From Actinomycetota bacterium (GTDB taxonomy: Bacteria; Actinomycetota; Thermoleophilia; Gaiellales; Gaiellaceae): 11,281 nucleotides of DNA. Position 1 is the first letter of the stretch. Each line of letters starts with the position of its first letter. The position numbers and the translations under genes were made by a program. Below the pieces are notes generated by a model, which searched no databases, was not told the origin of the DNA, and saw only the letters and a program-made list of their open reading frames with translations. Below, in pieces: positions 5,343 through 11,281 of the stretch. The stretch lies in the NCBI GenBank assembly GCA_013812465.1, contig JACCTK010000408.1, positions 1 to 11,281 on the forward strand, read 5' to 3'.

Positions 5343-6581
5343 CTACATCCGTTCGTCGACGCGCCCGAGCAACACGCATGCGTTGTGACCGCCGAGACCC
5401 ATGGCATTCGACAACGCGACGTCGACCTGCGCGCTCCGCGCCTCGTTCGGGACATAGTCGAGATCGCACTCGGGGTCGGGCGTCTGGTAGTTGATCGTCG
5501 GCGGAAGCACGCCTTCGTGCAACGCCCGGACGCACATCATCGCCTCGACCGCGCCGGCAGCCCCGAAGAGATGTCCGAGCACCGACTTCGTCGACGACAC
5601 GGCCAACTCGTACGCGTGCTCGCCGAAGACCTCCTTGATCGCGTTCGTCTCGGCGAGATCGCCCTGCGGCGTCGACGTGCCGTGCGCGTTGATGTATCCC
5701 ACGCTCTCCGGCGCGACCCCTGACCGGGAGAGCGCAGCCCGCATCATCTCCGCGACCCCGACCGAAGCGGGATCGGGTTGCGCCATGTGATGAGCATCGT
5801 TGGAGGTCCCGTATCCGAGCACCTCCGCGTACATCCGCGCCCCTCGCGCCTCCGCGTGCTCGAGATCCTCGAGCAGGAGCACGCAGGCGCCCTCGCCCAT
5901 GACGAACCCGGCCCGCGTGGCGTCGAACGGCCGCGACGCCCGCGTGGGGTCCTTCTCCTCGGCCACGAGACCGCGCATGGCAGTGAACCCGGCCAGGATC
6001 ACCGGATGCATGCACGATTCGGTTCCGCCCGCGAGCACGACGTCGGCGCCGCCGCGGCGGATCAGCTCCGCGCCCTCGCCGACCGCGTGCGATCCCGTTG
6101 CGCAAGCGGAGACCGGCGCGTAGTTCGGCCCGCGCACGCCGAGATCGATGGCGATCTGGCCACTCGCCGAGTCGACGAGAACATTTGGGAGGAACCACGG
6201 CGACACGCGCGTGTGCCCGCGTTTCTCGAGCACCTCGTTCTGGGCGAGAACGCCCATCACCCCCCCGATTGCCGAGCCCACCAGCACGCCTGCACGCGCG
6301 GGGTCTATGCCGTTGATTCCCGCGTCGTTCCACGCCTCGCGCGCGGCCGAGACCGCGAGCACGACGTTCCGTTCCAGCCGGCGCGCGTCCTTCGGCCCGA
6401 CGATCGCTTCGGGCTCGAATCCCTTCACCTCCGAGGCGATCCTGACCGGATAGCCCGTCGCGTCGAACGCACGGATCCAGTCCACCCCGCTCCTGCCCGC
6501 GACCGCCGCCTCCCAGGTCGAAGGCGCGTCGAGTCCGAGCGGGGTGACCGCTCCCAGGCCAGTGACGACGACGCGACCCAC
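5343..6581 (-). CDS. fabF: 3-oxoacyl-[acyl-carrier-protein] synthase II
   Basis: This is a complete 412-residue condensing enzyme that extends acyl-ACP with malonyl-ACP in fatty-acid synthesis. The thiolase-fold catalytic set is intact: Cys160 in VSACATGSHA, His300 in NAHGTSTPQGD, Lys332 and His337 in STKSVLGHLFGAAG. The start MGRVVVTGLGAVTPLG matches the family's N-terminus, which fixes GTG 6581. The open frame upstream of it, to 7088, has shadow composition. TAGGCT lies eight bases upstream of the start, so the message may be leaderless. The C-terminal gate loop reads SNAMGLGGHN, with Met and Leu in place of the two Phe residues usual in SFGFGG. No acyl-carrier protein, fabD or fabG gene is adjacent. 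It diverges from the sugar cassette, so a lipid for the surface glycan or a role in core lipid synthesis are both possible. Confidence 0.95.
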   Translation of the reverse strand: MGRVVVTGLGAVTPLGLDAPSTWEAAVAGRSGVDWIRAFDATGYPVRIASEVKGFEPEAIVGPKDARRLERNVVLAVSAAREAWNDAGINGIDPARAGVLVGSAIGGVMGVLAQNEVLEKRGHTRVSPWFLPNVLVDSASGQIAIDLGVRGPNYAPVSACATGSHAVGEGAELIRRGGADVVLAGGTESCMHPVILAGFTAMRGLVAEEKDPTRASRPFDATRAGFVMGEGACVLLLEDLEHAEARGARMYAEVLGYGTSNDAHHMAQPDPASVGVAEMMRAALSRSGVAPESVGYINAHGTSTPQGDLAETNAIKEVFGEHAYELAVSSTKSVLGHLFGAAGAVEAMMCVRALHEGVLPPTINYQTPDPECDLDYVPNEARSAQVDVALSNAMGLGGHNACVLLGRVDERM

Positions 6582-6589
6582 GAGGCCGG

Positions 6590-6595
6590 AGCCTA
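6590..6595 (-). promoter_or_regulatory. -10-like hexamer before fabF
   Basis: On the minus strand TAGGCT lies eight bases before GTG 6581. It resembles the TAG-N-GT elements before three plus-strand genes, but the fit and spacing are weaker. Confidence 0.25.
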
Positions 6596-6628
6596 GCCGC
6601 AGAGTGGGATTCGCAACCCGGCGACGAA

Positions 6629-6638
6629 GCATCGATGC
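6629..6638. promoter_or_regulatory. 10-bp palindrome between fabF and the sugar cassette
   Basis: GCATCGATGC is a perfect palindrome in the 102-bp divergent gap, roughly midway between the two starts. It could be an operator half-site or chance; nothing else supports it. Confidence 0.2.
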
Positions 6639-6670
6639 AAACGAGTCAGGGCTGATCGCAGGGCTGCCGA

Positions 6671-6676
6671 TAGTGT
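6671..6676 (+). promoter_or_regulatory. -10-like hexamer for the sugar cassette
   Basis: TAGTGT lies seven bases before ATG 6684, matching the leaderless spacing at 4194 and 9616. It favours ATG 6684 over the in-frame GTG 6675. Confidence 0.4.
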
Positions 6677-6683
6677 GCGCGCG

Positions 6684-7727
6684 ATGCGAGTCCTGGTCAC
6701 CGGCCACCATGGCTACATCGGCTCTGTCACGACTGCCAGGCTCCGGCGGGCGGGGCACGAGGTCGTCGGGCTCGACACTTTCTTCTACGAGGGCTGCGAC
6801 CTGTGGGAGGACGAGCAGCCGCTCGAGGTTCTCCGCCGCGACGTTCGGGATGTGAGCTCCGAAGATCTCGCCGGCGTCGACGCCGTCGTCCATCTCGCGG
6901 CTCTCTCGAACGATCCGCTCGGAGACTTCGACCCCGAGTTGACCGCCGAGATCAACTTCGGTGGGACCATCTCGCTCGCGCGAGCCGCGCGAGACGCCGG
7001 CGTCGAGCGCTTCGTCTTCGCCTCCTCGTGCAGCATGTACGGCGCTCAGGGGGGCGACGGAGCGGTGAACGAGAGCGCGCCCCTGCAACCGCTCACCGCC
7101 TATGCCGAGTCGAAGGTGCGCTCCGAGCAGGGGCTCGCCCCGCTTGCCTCCGACGACTTCTCCCCGATCTTCATGCGGAACGCGACCGCGTACGGCGCCT
7201 CACCGCGCCTTCGACTCGACATCGTTCTGAACAATCTCGTCGGCTGGGCGCACACGACCGGACGCGTGGCGATCATGAGCGACGGCACCCCCTGGCGGCC
7301 CATCGTGCACATCCAGGACATCGCCGGGGCGACTGCCGCGCTGCTCGTGGCGCCGCGCGAGCTCGTGCACGCCGAGGCCTTCAACATCGGCGGCCCGGAC
7401 GAGAACTACCAGGTGCGCGATCTCGCTGAGATCGTGCGCGAGACCGTGCCTGGCAGCGAGGTCACGTATGCAGGCTCCGGAGACCCTGATCCGCGCAGCT
7501 ATCGCGTCGACTTCGGCAAGTTCGCGCGCGCCTTCCCGGAGTTCCGGTTCGAGTGGGATGCGAAGCGAGGGGCAGCAGAGCTCTACGACGCCTACCAAGC
7601 GGCCGGGCTCACCTATGAGGAGTTCGACGGCGACCGCTTCGTCAGGCTGAGACGGTTGCGGCTTCTCTTGGAGGGAGGACGGCTCGACGAGCGCCTGCGC
7701 TGGGAGCAGGCGGAGTCCGCGGCGTGA
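6684..7727 (+). CDS. NAD-dependent epimerase/dehydratase (extended SDR, nucleotide sugar)
   Basis: This is an extended short-chain dehydrogenase acting on a nucleotide sugar: epimerase, 4,6-dehydratase or 4-ketoreductase. From ATG 6684 (347 aa) it shows the dinucleotide-binding TGHHGYIG (residues 6-13), Asp31 at the end of the second strand (typical of NAD preference), HLAALSNDPLGDFDP, SSCSMYG (114-120), and the catalytic Tyr140-x-x-x-Lys144 in TAYAESK. It also has the substrate-domain motif RPIVHIQDIA and the late FNIGGPDENYQVRDLAEIV. The Pro-Leu-Gly after LSND is typical of a subgroup found in surface-polysaccharide clusters. The C-terminus carries an extra basic helix (about 310-347). The stop overlaps the GTG of the RmlC-family gene, so the two are coupled. 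The exact reaction cannot be told from sequence. Confidence 0.9.
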   Translation: MRVLVTGHHGYIGSVTTARLRRAGHEVVGLDTFFYEGCDLWEDEQPLEVLRRDVRDVSSEDLAGVDAVVHLAALSNDPLGDFDPELTAEINFGGTISLARAARDAGVERFVFASSCSMYGAQGGDGAVNESAPLQPLTAYAESKVRSEQGLAPLASDDFSPIFMRNATAYGASPRLRLDIVLNNLVGWAHTTGRVAIMSDGTPWRPIVHIQDIAGATAALLVAPRELVHAEAFNIGGPDENYQVRDLAEIVRETVPGSEVTYAGSGDPDPRSYRVDFGKFARAFPEFRFEWDAKRGAAELYDAYQAAGLTYEEFDGDRFVRLRRLRLLLEGGRLDERLRWEQAESAA

Positions 7728-8263
7728 ACTTCGAGGAGACGCCCGTTGTGGACGCGTTCGTGATCGACCTCGAGCAGCGAGAGGACGCCCGCGGCTTCTT
7801 CGCCCGCGCCTTTTGCCGGAGCGAGTTCGAGGAGCACGGACTGAACCCGGAAGTCGTCCAGTGCAACCTCTCCCTGAGCCGAGAGGTGGGGACGCTTCGT
7901 GGGATGCACTTCCAGCGCCCACCGCACGAGGAGGCGAAGCTCGTCCGCTGCATCAGCGGCGGGCTCTGGGACGTCGTCCTCGACCTCAGGCCAGACTCGC
8001 CCTCGTATCTTCGCTCGCACGGCGTCGAGCTGACTCCCGACAACCGGCGTGCACTCTTTGTTCCCGAGGGCTGCGCGCACGGTTTTCAGACGCTCCTGCC
8101 CGATACAGAGGCGTTCTATCTCGTCAGCTCCGCGTATGCGCCGGAGGCGGCCGCCGGCGTGCGCTTCGACGATCCCGCCTTCGATCTGGAGTGGCCGGAC
8201 GTGACCGAACGGGTTCTCTCCGAGCAGGATCGGAGCTGGCCCGACTACATGCGCGCGACCTAA
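7724..8263 (+). CDS. rfbC: dTDP-4-dehydrorhamnose 3,5-epimerase family protein (RmlC-like)
   Basis: This cupin-fold epimerase would invert C3 and/or C5 of a dTDP- or other NDP-4-keto-6-deoxysugar. At 179 aa it has the usual length. Key signatures are DARGFFARAF (21-30), TLRGMHFQRPPHEEAKLVRC with the catalytic-base His62 and Lys72, GLWDVVLDLRPDSPSY, FVPEGCAHGFQTL with His119, a FYLVSSAYAPE strand with Tyr132 and Tyr138, and VRFDDPAFDLEWP. LSEQD (Asp169) probably supplies the acid partner of His62. GTG 7724 overlaps the previous stop codon (GTGA). No rmlA, rmlB or rmlD genes lie in the window. With the SDR and the SAF oxidoreductase as partners, the product is likely an unusual deoxysugar rather than plain rhamnose, so the symbol marks the family, not a proven substrate. 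Confidence 0.88.
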   Translation: MNFEETPVVDAFVIDLEQREDARGFFARAFCRSEFEEHGLNPEVVQCNLSLSREVGTLRGMHFQRPPHEEAKLVRCISGGLWDVVLDLRPDSPSYLRSHGVELTPDNRRALFVPEGCAHGFQTLLPDTEAFYLVSSAYAPEAAAGVRFDDPAFDLEWPDVTERVLSEQDRSWPDYMRAT

Positions 8264-8267
8264 CCTC

Positions 8268-9572
8268 ATGATCATCGTTGACCGAGCGCTCGAGCAGCGG
8301 GAGAAGGACGCCGATCCGATCCGCGTCGGTCTCGTGGGGGCTGGCTTCATGGGCCGCGGCATCGCTCTGCAGATCTTGACGGCCACGCCGGGCATGGAGC
8401 TCGTCGCGGTGTCGAACCGCAGCCTCGATCCAGCCCGCGTGGCTTTCGTCGCCGCCGGCGTCGACGAACCCCTGGTGGTCGACTCGGTCCCACGGCTCGA
8501 GCAGGCGATCCACGACGGGCAGCCGGCGATCACCGACGAGGGGCTCCTGCTCTCGGAGGCGGAGGGAATCGACGCGATCGTCGAGGTGACGGGTTCCGTG
8601 GAGTTCGGCGCCCAGGTCGTCTTGCGGGCGATCGAGCACGGCAAGCACGCCATCCTGATGAATGCCGAGCTCGACGGCACCCTCGGACCGATCCTCAAGG
8701 ACCGAGCTGACGGCGCCGGGGTGATCTACACCAACTCGGATGGCGACCAGCCGGGCGTGATGATGAACCTCTATCGCTTCGTCAAGGGCATCGGCGTCAG
8801 ACCGGTTCTCTGCGGCAACATCAAGGGCCTCCACGACCGCATCGCAACCCGACGACGCAGGAGAGCTTCGCGCGCACGTGGGTCAGAAGCCGCATATGGT
8901 GACCTCCTTCGCGGACGGGACGAAGACCTCGTTCGAGCAGGCGATCGTCGCCAACGCGACCGGGATGCGGGTGGCCAAGCGCGGCATGCACGGTTTCGAG
9001 GTCGAGCCGGGAACCCGAATCGAGGACGCCGCCCAGCTCTTCGACCCCGCCGAGCTCGCGGAGGGCAACGGGATCGTGGACTATGTCGTCGGCGCGGCGC
9101 CGGGTCCGGTGTGTTCGTGCTCGGGATGCACTCCCACCCGACGCAGCAGCACTATCTGAATCTCTACAAGCTGGGCGAAGGCCCGCTCTACTGCTTCTAC
9201 ACGCCGTACCACCTCTGCCACTTCGAGGCGCCGGCCACGATCGCCCGCGCGGTCGACTTCGGCGATGCGGCGCTCGCGCCGGCAGGGTGCCTGCAGGTGG
9301 AGGTGGTCGCGACCGCGAAGGTCTACCTGAAGCCGGGCGACGAGCTGGACGGCTTCGGTGGCTATCTCTCCTATGGACTGGCTGAGAACGCGGACATAGC
9401 GCGGTCGGAGCGACTCCTGCCTCTGGGTCTCACGGAGGAAGGGTGTCGCCTCGTGCGGCCCGTCGCCAAGGACGAGGTGCTCACGTACGACGACGTCGAG
9501 CTACCTGGCGACCGTCTCTGCGAGCGCCTCCGCGTCGAGCAGGACGCCGTCGTAGCGGGAGCATCGACCTAA
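8268..9572 (+). pseudogene. homoserine dehydrogenase-like NAD(P) oxidoreductase with SAF domain, three one-base deletions
   Basis: The N-terminal part (MIIVDRALEQRE, then the Rossmann motif GLVGAGFMGRG at 21-31 and VEVTGSVEFGAQV) and the C-terminal part (MHSHPTQQHYLNLYKLGEG, YCFYTPYHLCHFEAPATIA, and an SAF-like AKVYLKPGDELDGFGGYLSY region) share one frame. The middle (GQKPHMVTSFADGTKTSF, IVANATGMRVAKRGMHG, GNGIVDYVVGAAPGP) lies in another. Three missing bases explain this: a T at 8840-8841 (giving DRYRNPTTQESFART), a G at about 8880, and a G near 9110. Together they restore one reading of 435 residues. Because the losses sum to three, the uninterrupted frame stays open but encodes arginine-rich nonsense at about residues 192-280. 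Members of this family occur in surface-polysaccharide loci beside SDR epimerases; their chemistry is poorly defined. The gene starts four bases after the RmlC stop. Errors in the consensus are likelier than a true pseudogene. Confidence 0.85.
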
Positions 9573-9615
9573 CGACGCGTACGCTCGGGCAGCCTTCTCG
9601 TCGATGTGCCGGGTG

Positions 9616-9621
9616 TAGCGT
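9616..9621 (+). promoter_or_regulatory. -10-like hexamer for leaderless ligC transcript
   Basis: TAGCGT ends exactly six bases before GTG 9628, which places a transcription start at the initiation codon. No clear -35 partner is visible. Confidence 0.4.
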
Positions 9622-9627
9622 GCAACC

Positions 9628-10686
9628 GTGGCTCGTCCCGGTCGCCGATCCCCGAGCGCTCCCGTCGAGCGCCCGGAAGAGCTCGCTGCGTCGGTGCCGT
9701 TCCCGCCGATGGAGGCTGAGCTGGTACGCGAGCTACCGGAAGCAGACGGCTGGCAGTACGAGCCGAAGTGGGACGGCTTCAGGGGGATCCTCGAGAACAC
9801 CTCGGGAGAGCTTCGCCTCTGGTCGCGGAACGCCCGGCCGCTGCTTCGCTACTTCCCGGAGCTGCAGCCGCTCGGAGAGCTTCTACCGGAGCACTCGGCG
9901 CTCGACGGCGAGATCGTGATCGAGCGCGATGGCGTGCTGGACTTCGACGCGATGCAGACCCGCCTGCACCCCGCCGAGTCGCGAATTAACCGGCTCTCGG
10001 GCGAGACTCCGGCCCGCTTCGTCGCGTTCGACATCCTCGTCTGGAAGGGCGAGGAGGTGTGGCGCGCGCCGCTCGCCGAGCGGAGAAAAGAGCTCGAACG
10101 CAATGCGAAGCGCTTCGGCCTCTCCCCCGCCTCGCACGAGCGCGACGAGGCGCTCGCGTGGCTCGAGCGCTTCGAGGCGATCGGCCTGGACGGAGTCATC
10201 GCGAAGCGACTCGACTCGCCCTACCTGCCGGGCTCGCGCGACGCCGTCGTCAAGGTGAAGCCCGAGAAGACCGCGGACTGCATGGTCGTCGGGCTGCGCT
10301 GGAAGTCGCGGCCGGATCGGATCGCGACCTTGTTGCTCGGGCTCTATGACGAGCAGGGCGAGATCGACTACGTCGGGTCGGCCGCGGTGGCCGCCATGCG
10401 CCACGCCGAGATCGCCGAACGCGTGCTGCCGCTTCTCGAGAACGCCCCCGAGCGCCGCTTCTCCGAGCCGAACCGCTGGGGCGGCGGCGAGCTCGAGGAG
10501 TCGCCGGTGCGGCCCGAGCTTGTGGTCGAGGTGCGCTACGACAAGGTGCAGTCGAGCCGCTTCCGCCATGGCACGAAGCTGATTCGGTTCCGGGACGACA
10601 AAGACCCGGCGCAGTGCACGTGGGGCGAGCTCCGGCCGGCCCGTCCCCGCGGCGTGACGGTCGCGTCGTTTCTCGGGACGGAGTGA
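9628..10686 (+). CDS. ligC: ATP-dependent DNA ligase, LigC type
   Basis: This is a stand-alone ATP-dependent DNA ligase that seals nicks through an enzyme-AMP intermediate. At 352 aa it has the length of actinobacterial LigC. The nucleotidyltransferase motifs are all present in order: motif I YEPKWDGFRG with adenylated Lys47, motif III LDGEIVI (92-98), motif IIIa FVAFDIL (131-137), motif IV GLDGVIAKR (186-194) and motif V VVKVKP (207-212). The OB-fold domain (about 215-352) follows, ending with RFRHGTKLIRFRDDKDP. There are no LigD polymerase or phosphoesterase domains. GTG 9628 is preceded by a -10-like element and no ribosome-binding site. It converges with a GNAT gene one base away. Beyond that lies a probable PrimPolC gene, the usual LigC partner in mycobacteria, which supports the LigC assignment over LigB or a truncated LigD. 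Confidence 0.93.
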   Translation: MARPGRRSPSAPVERPEELAASVPFPPMEAELVRELPEADGWQYEPKWDGFRGILENTSGELRLWSRNARPLLRYFPELQPLGELLPEHSALDGEIVIERDGVLDFDAMQTRLHPAESRINRLSGETPARFVAFDILVWKGEEVWRAPLAERRKELERNAKRFGLSPASHERDEALAWLERFEAIGLDGVIAKRLDSPYLPGSRDAVVKVKPEKTADCMVVGLRWKSRPDRIATLLLGLYDEQGEIDYVGSAAVAAMRHAEIAERVLPLLENAPERRFSEPNRWGGGELEESPVRPELVVEVRYDKVQSSRFRHGTKLIRFRDDKDPAQCTWGELRPARPRGVTVASFLGTE

Positions 10687-10687
10687 A

Positions 10688-11146
10688 TCAGCAGAGCCGC
10701 TTGCTGAGCCGCGCGATACGAAGTCCGGGCACGACCTCGAGCTCGTCGGTCTGCTCGAAGCCTTCTCTTCGGTAGAGAGCCTTCGCAGGCTCGTTGTCGG
10801 CGCCGGTCTGGACGATCGCGCGCGTGGCCGAAGGCTCGGCGGCGAGAGCCGCTCGCACGAGAGTCGTGCCGATCCCACCGCGAAAGCGAGCGGGATCGAC
10901 GACCAGCCGATGGAGGTCGATCGTGCCGTCTAGCAAGCGATATGACACAGCGCCGAGAATTGCGCCCTCGACGACCGCGCCGAGGAAGGTCTCCCCCGAG
11001 CCCCGCAGCTCATCCAGTGTCTCCACGAGCGGCGGGATCTCCCGGAACTCGATAAGCGCCGCCTCCACCTCGTAGGCCCGCCGCTGGAGAGCGAGAAGCT
11101 CGTTCGCGACCTCGCGCTGCGAGATGTCCAGAACGACGATCTCCAT
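10688..11146 (-). CDS. GNAT-family N-acetyltransferase
   Basis: This 152-residue acetyl-CoA-dependent acetyltransferase has the GNAT fold. The motif-A strand and pyrophosphate loop are IDLHRLVVDPARF followed by RGGIGTTL (about 76-96). The motif-B region NEPAKALYRREGF (118-130) carries the usual Asn and Tyr. The N-terminal helices (LLALQRRAYEVEAALIEF) form the acceptor side, whose substrate cannot be predicted. ATG 11146 begins six bases after the stop codon of the partial polymerase gene, so the two are probably one minus-strand operon. It ends one base from the stop of ligC. Linkage to repair genes may be accidental, or the enzyme may modify a repair or DNA-binding protein; nothing in the sequence decides. 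Confidence 0.9.
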   Translation of the reverse strand: MEIVVLDISQREVANELLALQRRAYEVEAALIEFREIPPLVETLDELRGSGETFLGAVVEGAILGAVSYRLLDGTIDLHRLVVDPARFRGGIGTTLVRAALAAEPSATRAIVQTGADNEPAKALYRREGFEQTDELEVVPGLRIARLSKRLC

Positions 11147-11152
11147 CTCGAA

Positions 11153-11281
11153 TCAGTCGGACTTTCGAGCCCGGGATGGCTGCACGCGCGCGGGCTCGCC
11201 CGGCATCTTCGGGAAGTTCGGCGGATACGGAGCCTCCCCGAGTCCCTCCTTCTCCTCGTGCTCGACCCACTCGAGCAGCAC
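11153..11281 (-). CDS. C-terminus of probable LigD-type primase-polymerase (PrimPolC-like), partial
   Basis: The last 42 codons of a gene enter from the right edge on the minus strand, in frame with the final base. They read LLEWVEHEEKEGLGEAPYPP, then NFPKMPGEPARVQPSRARKS and a TGA stop at 11153-11155. A Pro-rich YPPxFPKMPGEPxRVQPSR tail is, to my knowledge, typical of actinobacterial LigD-pol-like proteins. In Mycobacterium the LigC gene (Rv3731) lies beside such a polymerase (Rv3730c) in opposite orientation, as here. The catalytic domain is outside the window, so the call rests on the tail and the context. It is followed six bases later by the GNAT gene. Confidence 0.6.
   Translation of the reverse strand: MLLEWVEHEEKEGLGEAPYPPNFPKMPGEPARVQPSRARKSD

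Noticed and set aside
5251..6333. 360-residue minus-strand ORF overlapping fabF
   Set aside because: Arginine/glycine-rich shadow in another frame of a confirmed fabF gene.
6582..7088. N-terminal extension of fabF to 581 residues
   Set aside because: The extension is antisense to the SDR gene, and the family N-terminus begins exactly at GTG 6581.
7613..8698. 361-residue minus-strand ORF across the SDR, RmlC and oxidoreductase genes
   Set aside because: It spans three real genes on the opposite strand and shows no domain.
9883..10878. 331-residue minus-strand ORF opposite ligC
   Set aside because: Shadow frame; ligC carries every ligase motif on the other strand.
1..11281. CRISPR array, rRNA, riboswitch, retron or toxin-antitoxin pair
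   Set aside because: No regularly spaced repeats, no rRNA signatures and no recognisable paired small genes were seen on either strand.

Overview
The window is high-GC DNA, roughly two thirds G+C by eye. The gene content points to an actinobacterium, possibly a deep-branching soil lineage such as Thermoleophilia. The main evidence is a LigC-type ATP-dependent DNA ligase facing the tail of what looks like its companion primase-polymerase. Several genes also begin directly behind a -10-like hexamer with no leader, as is common in actinobacteria. The taxonomic placement is an inference from gene content, not a phylogeny.

Layout. (1) Positions 1-1790 are an accessory-looking stretch. It holds two diverged copies of a small gene for a putative single-pass membrane protein, on the minus strand (one cut by the left edge, one at 1411-1722). 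Between them lie a tRNA-Ser(UGA) with a damaged anticodon stem, a hypothetical plus-strand gene, inverted repeats and two doubtful minus-strand ORFs. (2) Positions 1791-4153 carry two minus-strand phosphoglycosyl transferases that start surface-glycan synthesis: one large polytopic enzyme of the WbaP/WcaJ type and one minimal monotopic enzyme. (3) Diverging from these at 4207 is a two-gene operon for a flavin-reductase-fold protein and a HAD phosphatase; the second gene is frameshifted. (4) On the minus strand, convergent with that operon, is a complete fabF-type ketoacyl-ACP synthase. (5) Diverging from fabF at 6684 is a tight three-gene nucleotide-sugar cassette: extended SDR epimerase/dehydratase, RmlC-family 3,5-epimerase, and a homoserine-dehydrogenase-like/SAF-domain oxidoreductase broken by three one-base deletions. 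(6) At the right end, ligC on the plus strand meets a minus-strand operon containing a GNAT acetyltransferase and, upstream of it, the last 42 codons of a probable LigD-type primase-polymerase.

How the parts fit. The two transferases and the sugar cassette suggest a locus that builds and loads an unusual deoxy- or branched sugar onto a polyprenyl-linked surface glycan. FabF, the HAD protein and the flavin reductase may be independent housekeeping genes. LigC and the polymerase form a known actinobacterial repair pair.

Sequence quality matters here. At least four one-base deletions fall inside otherwise well-conserved genes, and one missing G would repair the tRNA anticodon stem. These look more like consensus errors than biology. 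I found no CRISPR array, intact insertion sequence or rRNA, and nothing I can defend as a wholly new system. The most open items are the duplicated small membrane-protein genes, the hypothetical gene at 889-1299, and the operator-like palindrome between divergent promoters at 4170-4194.
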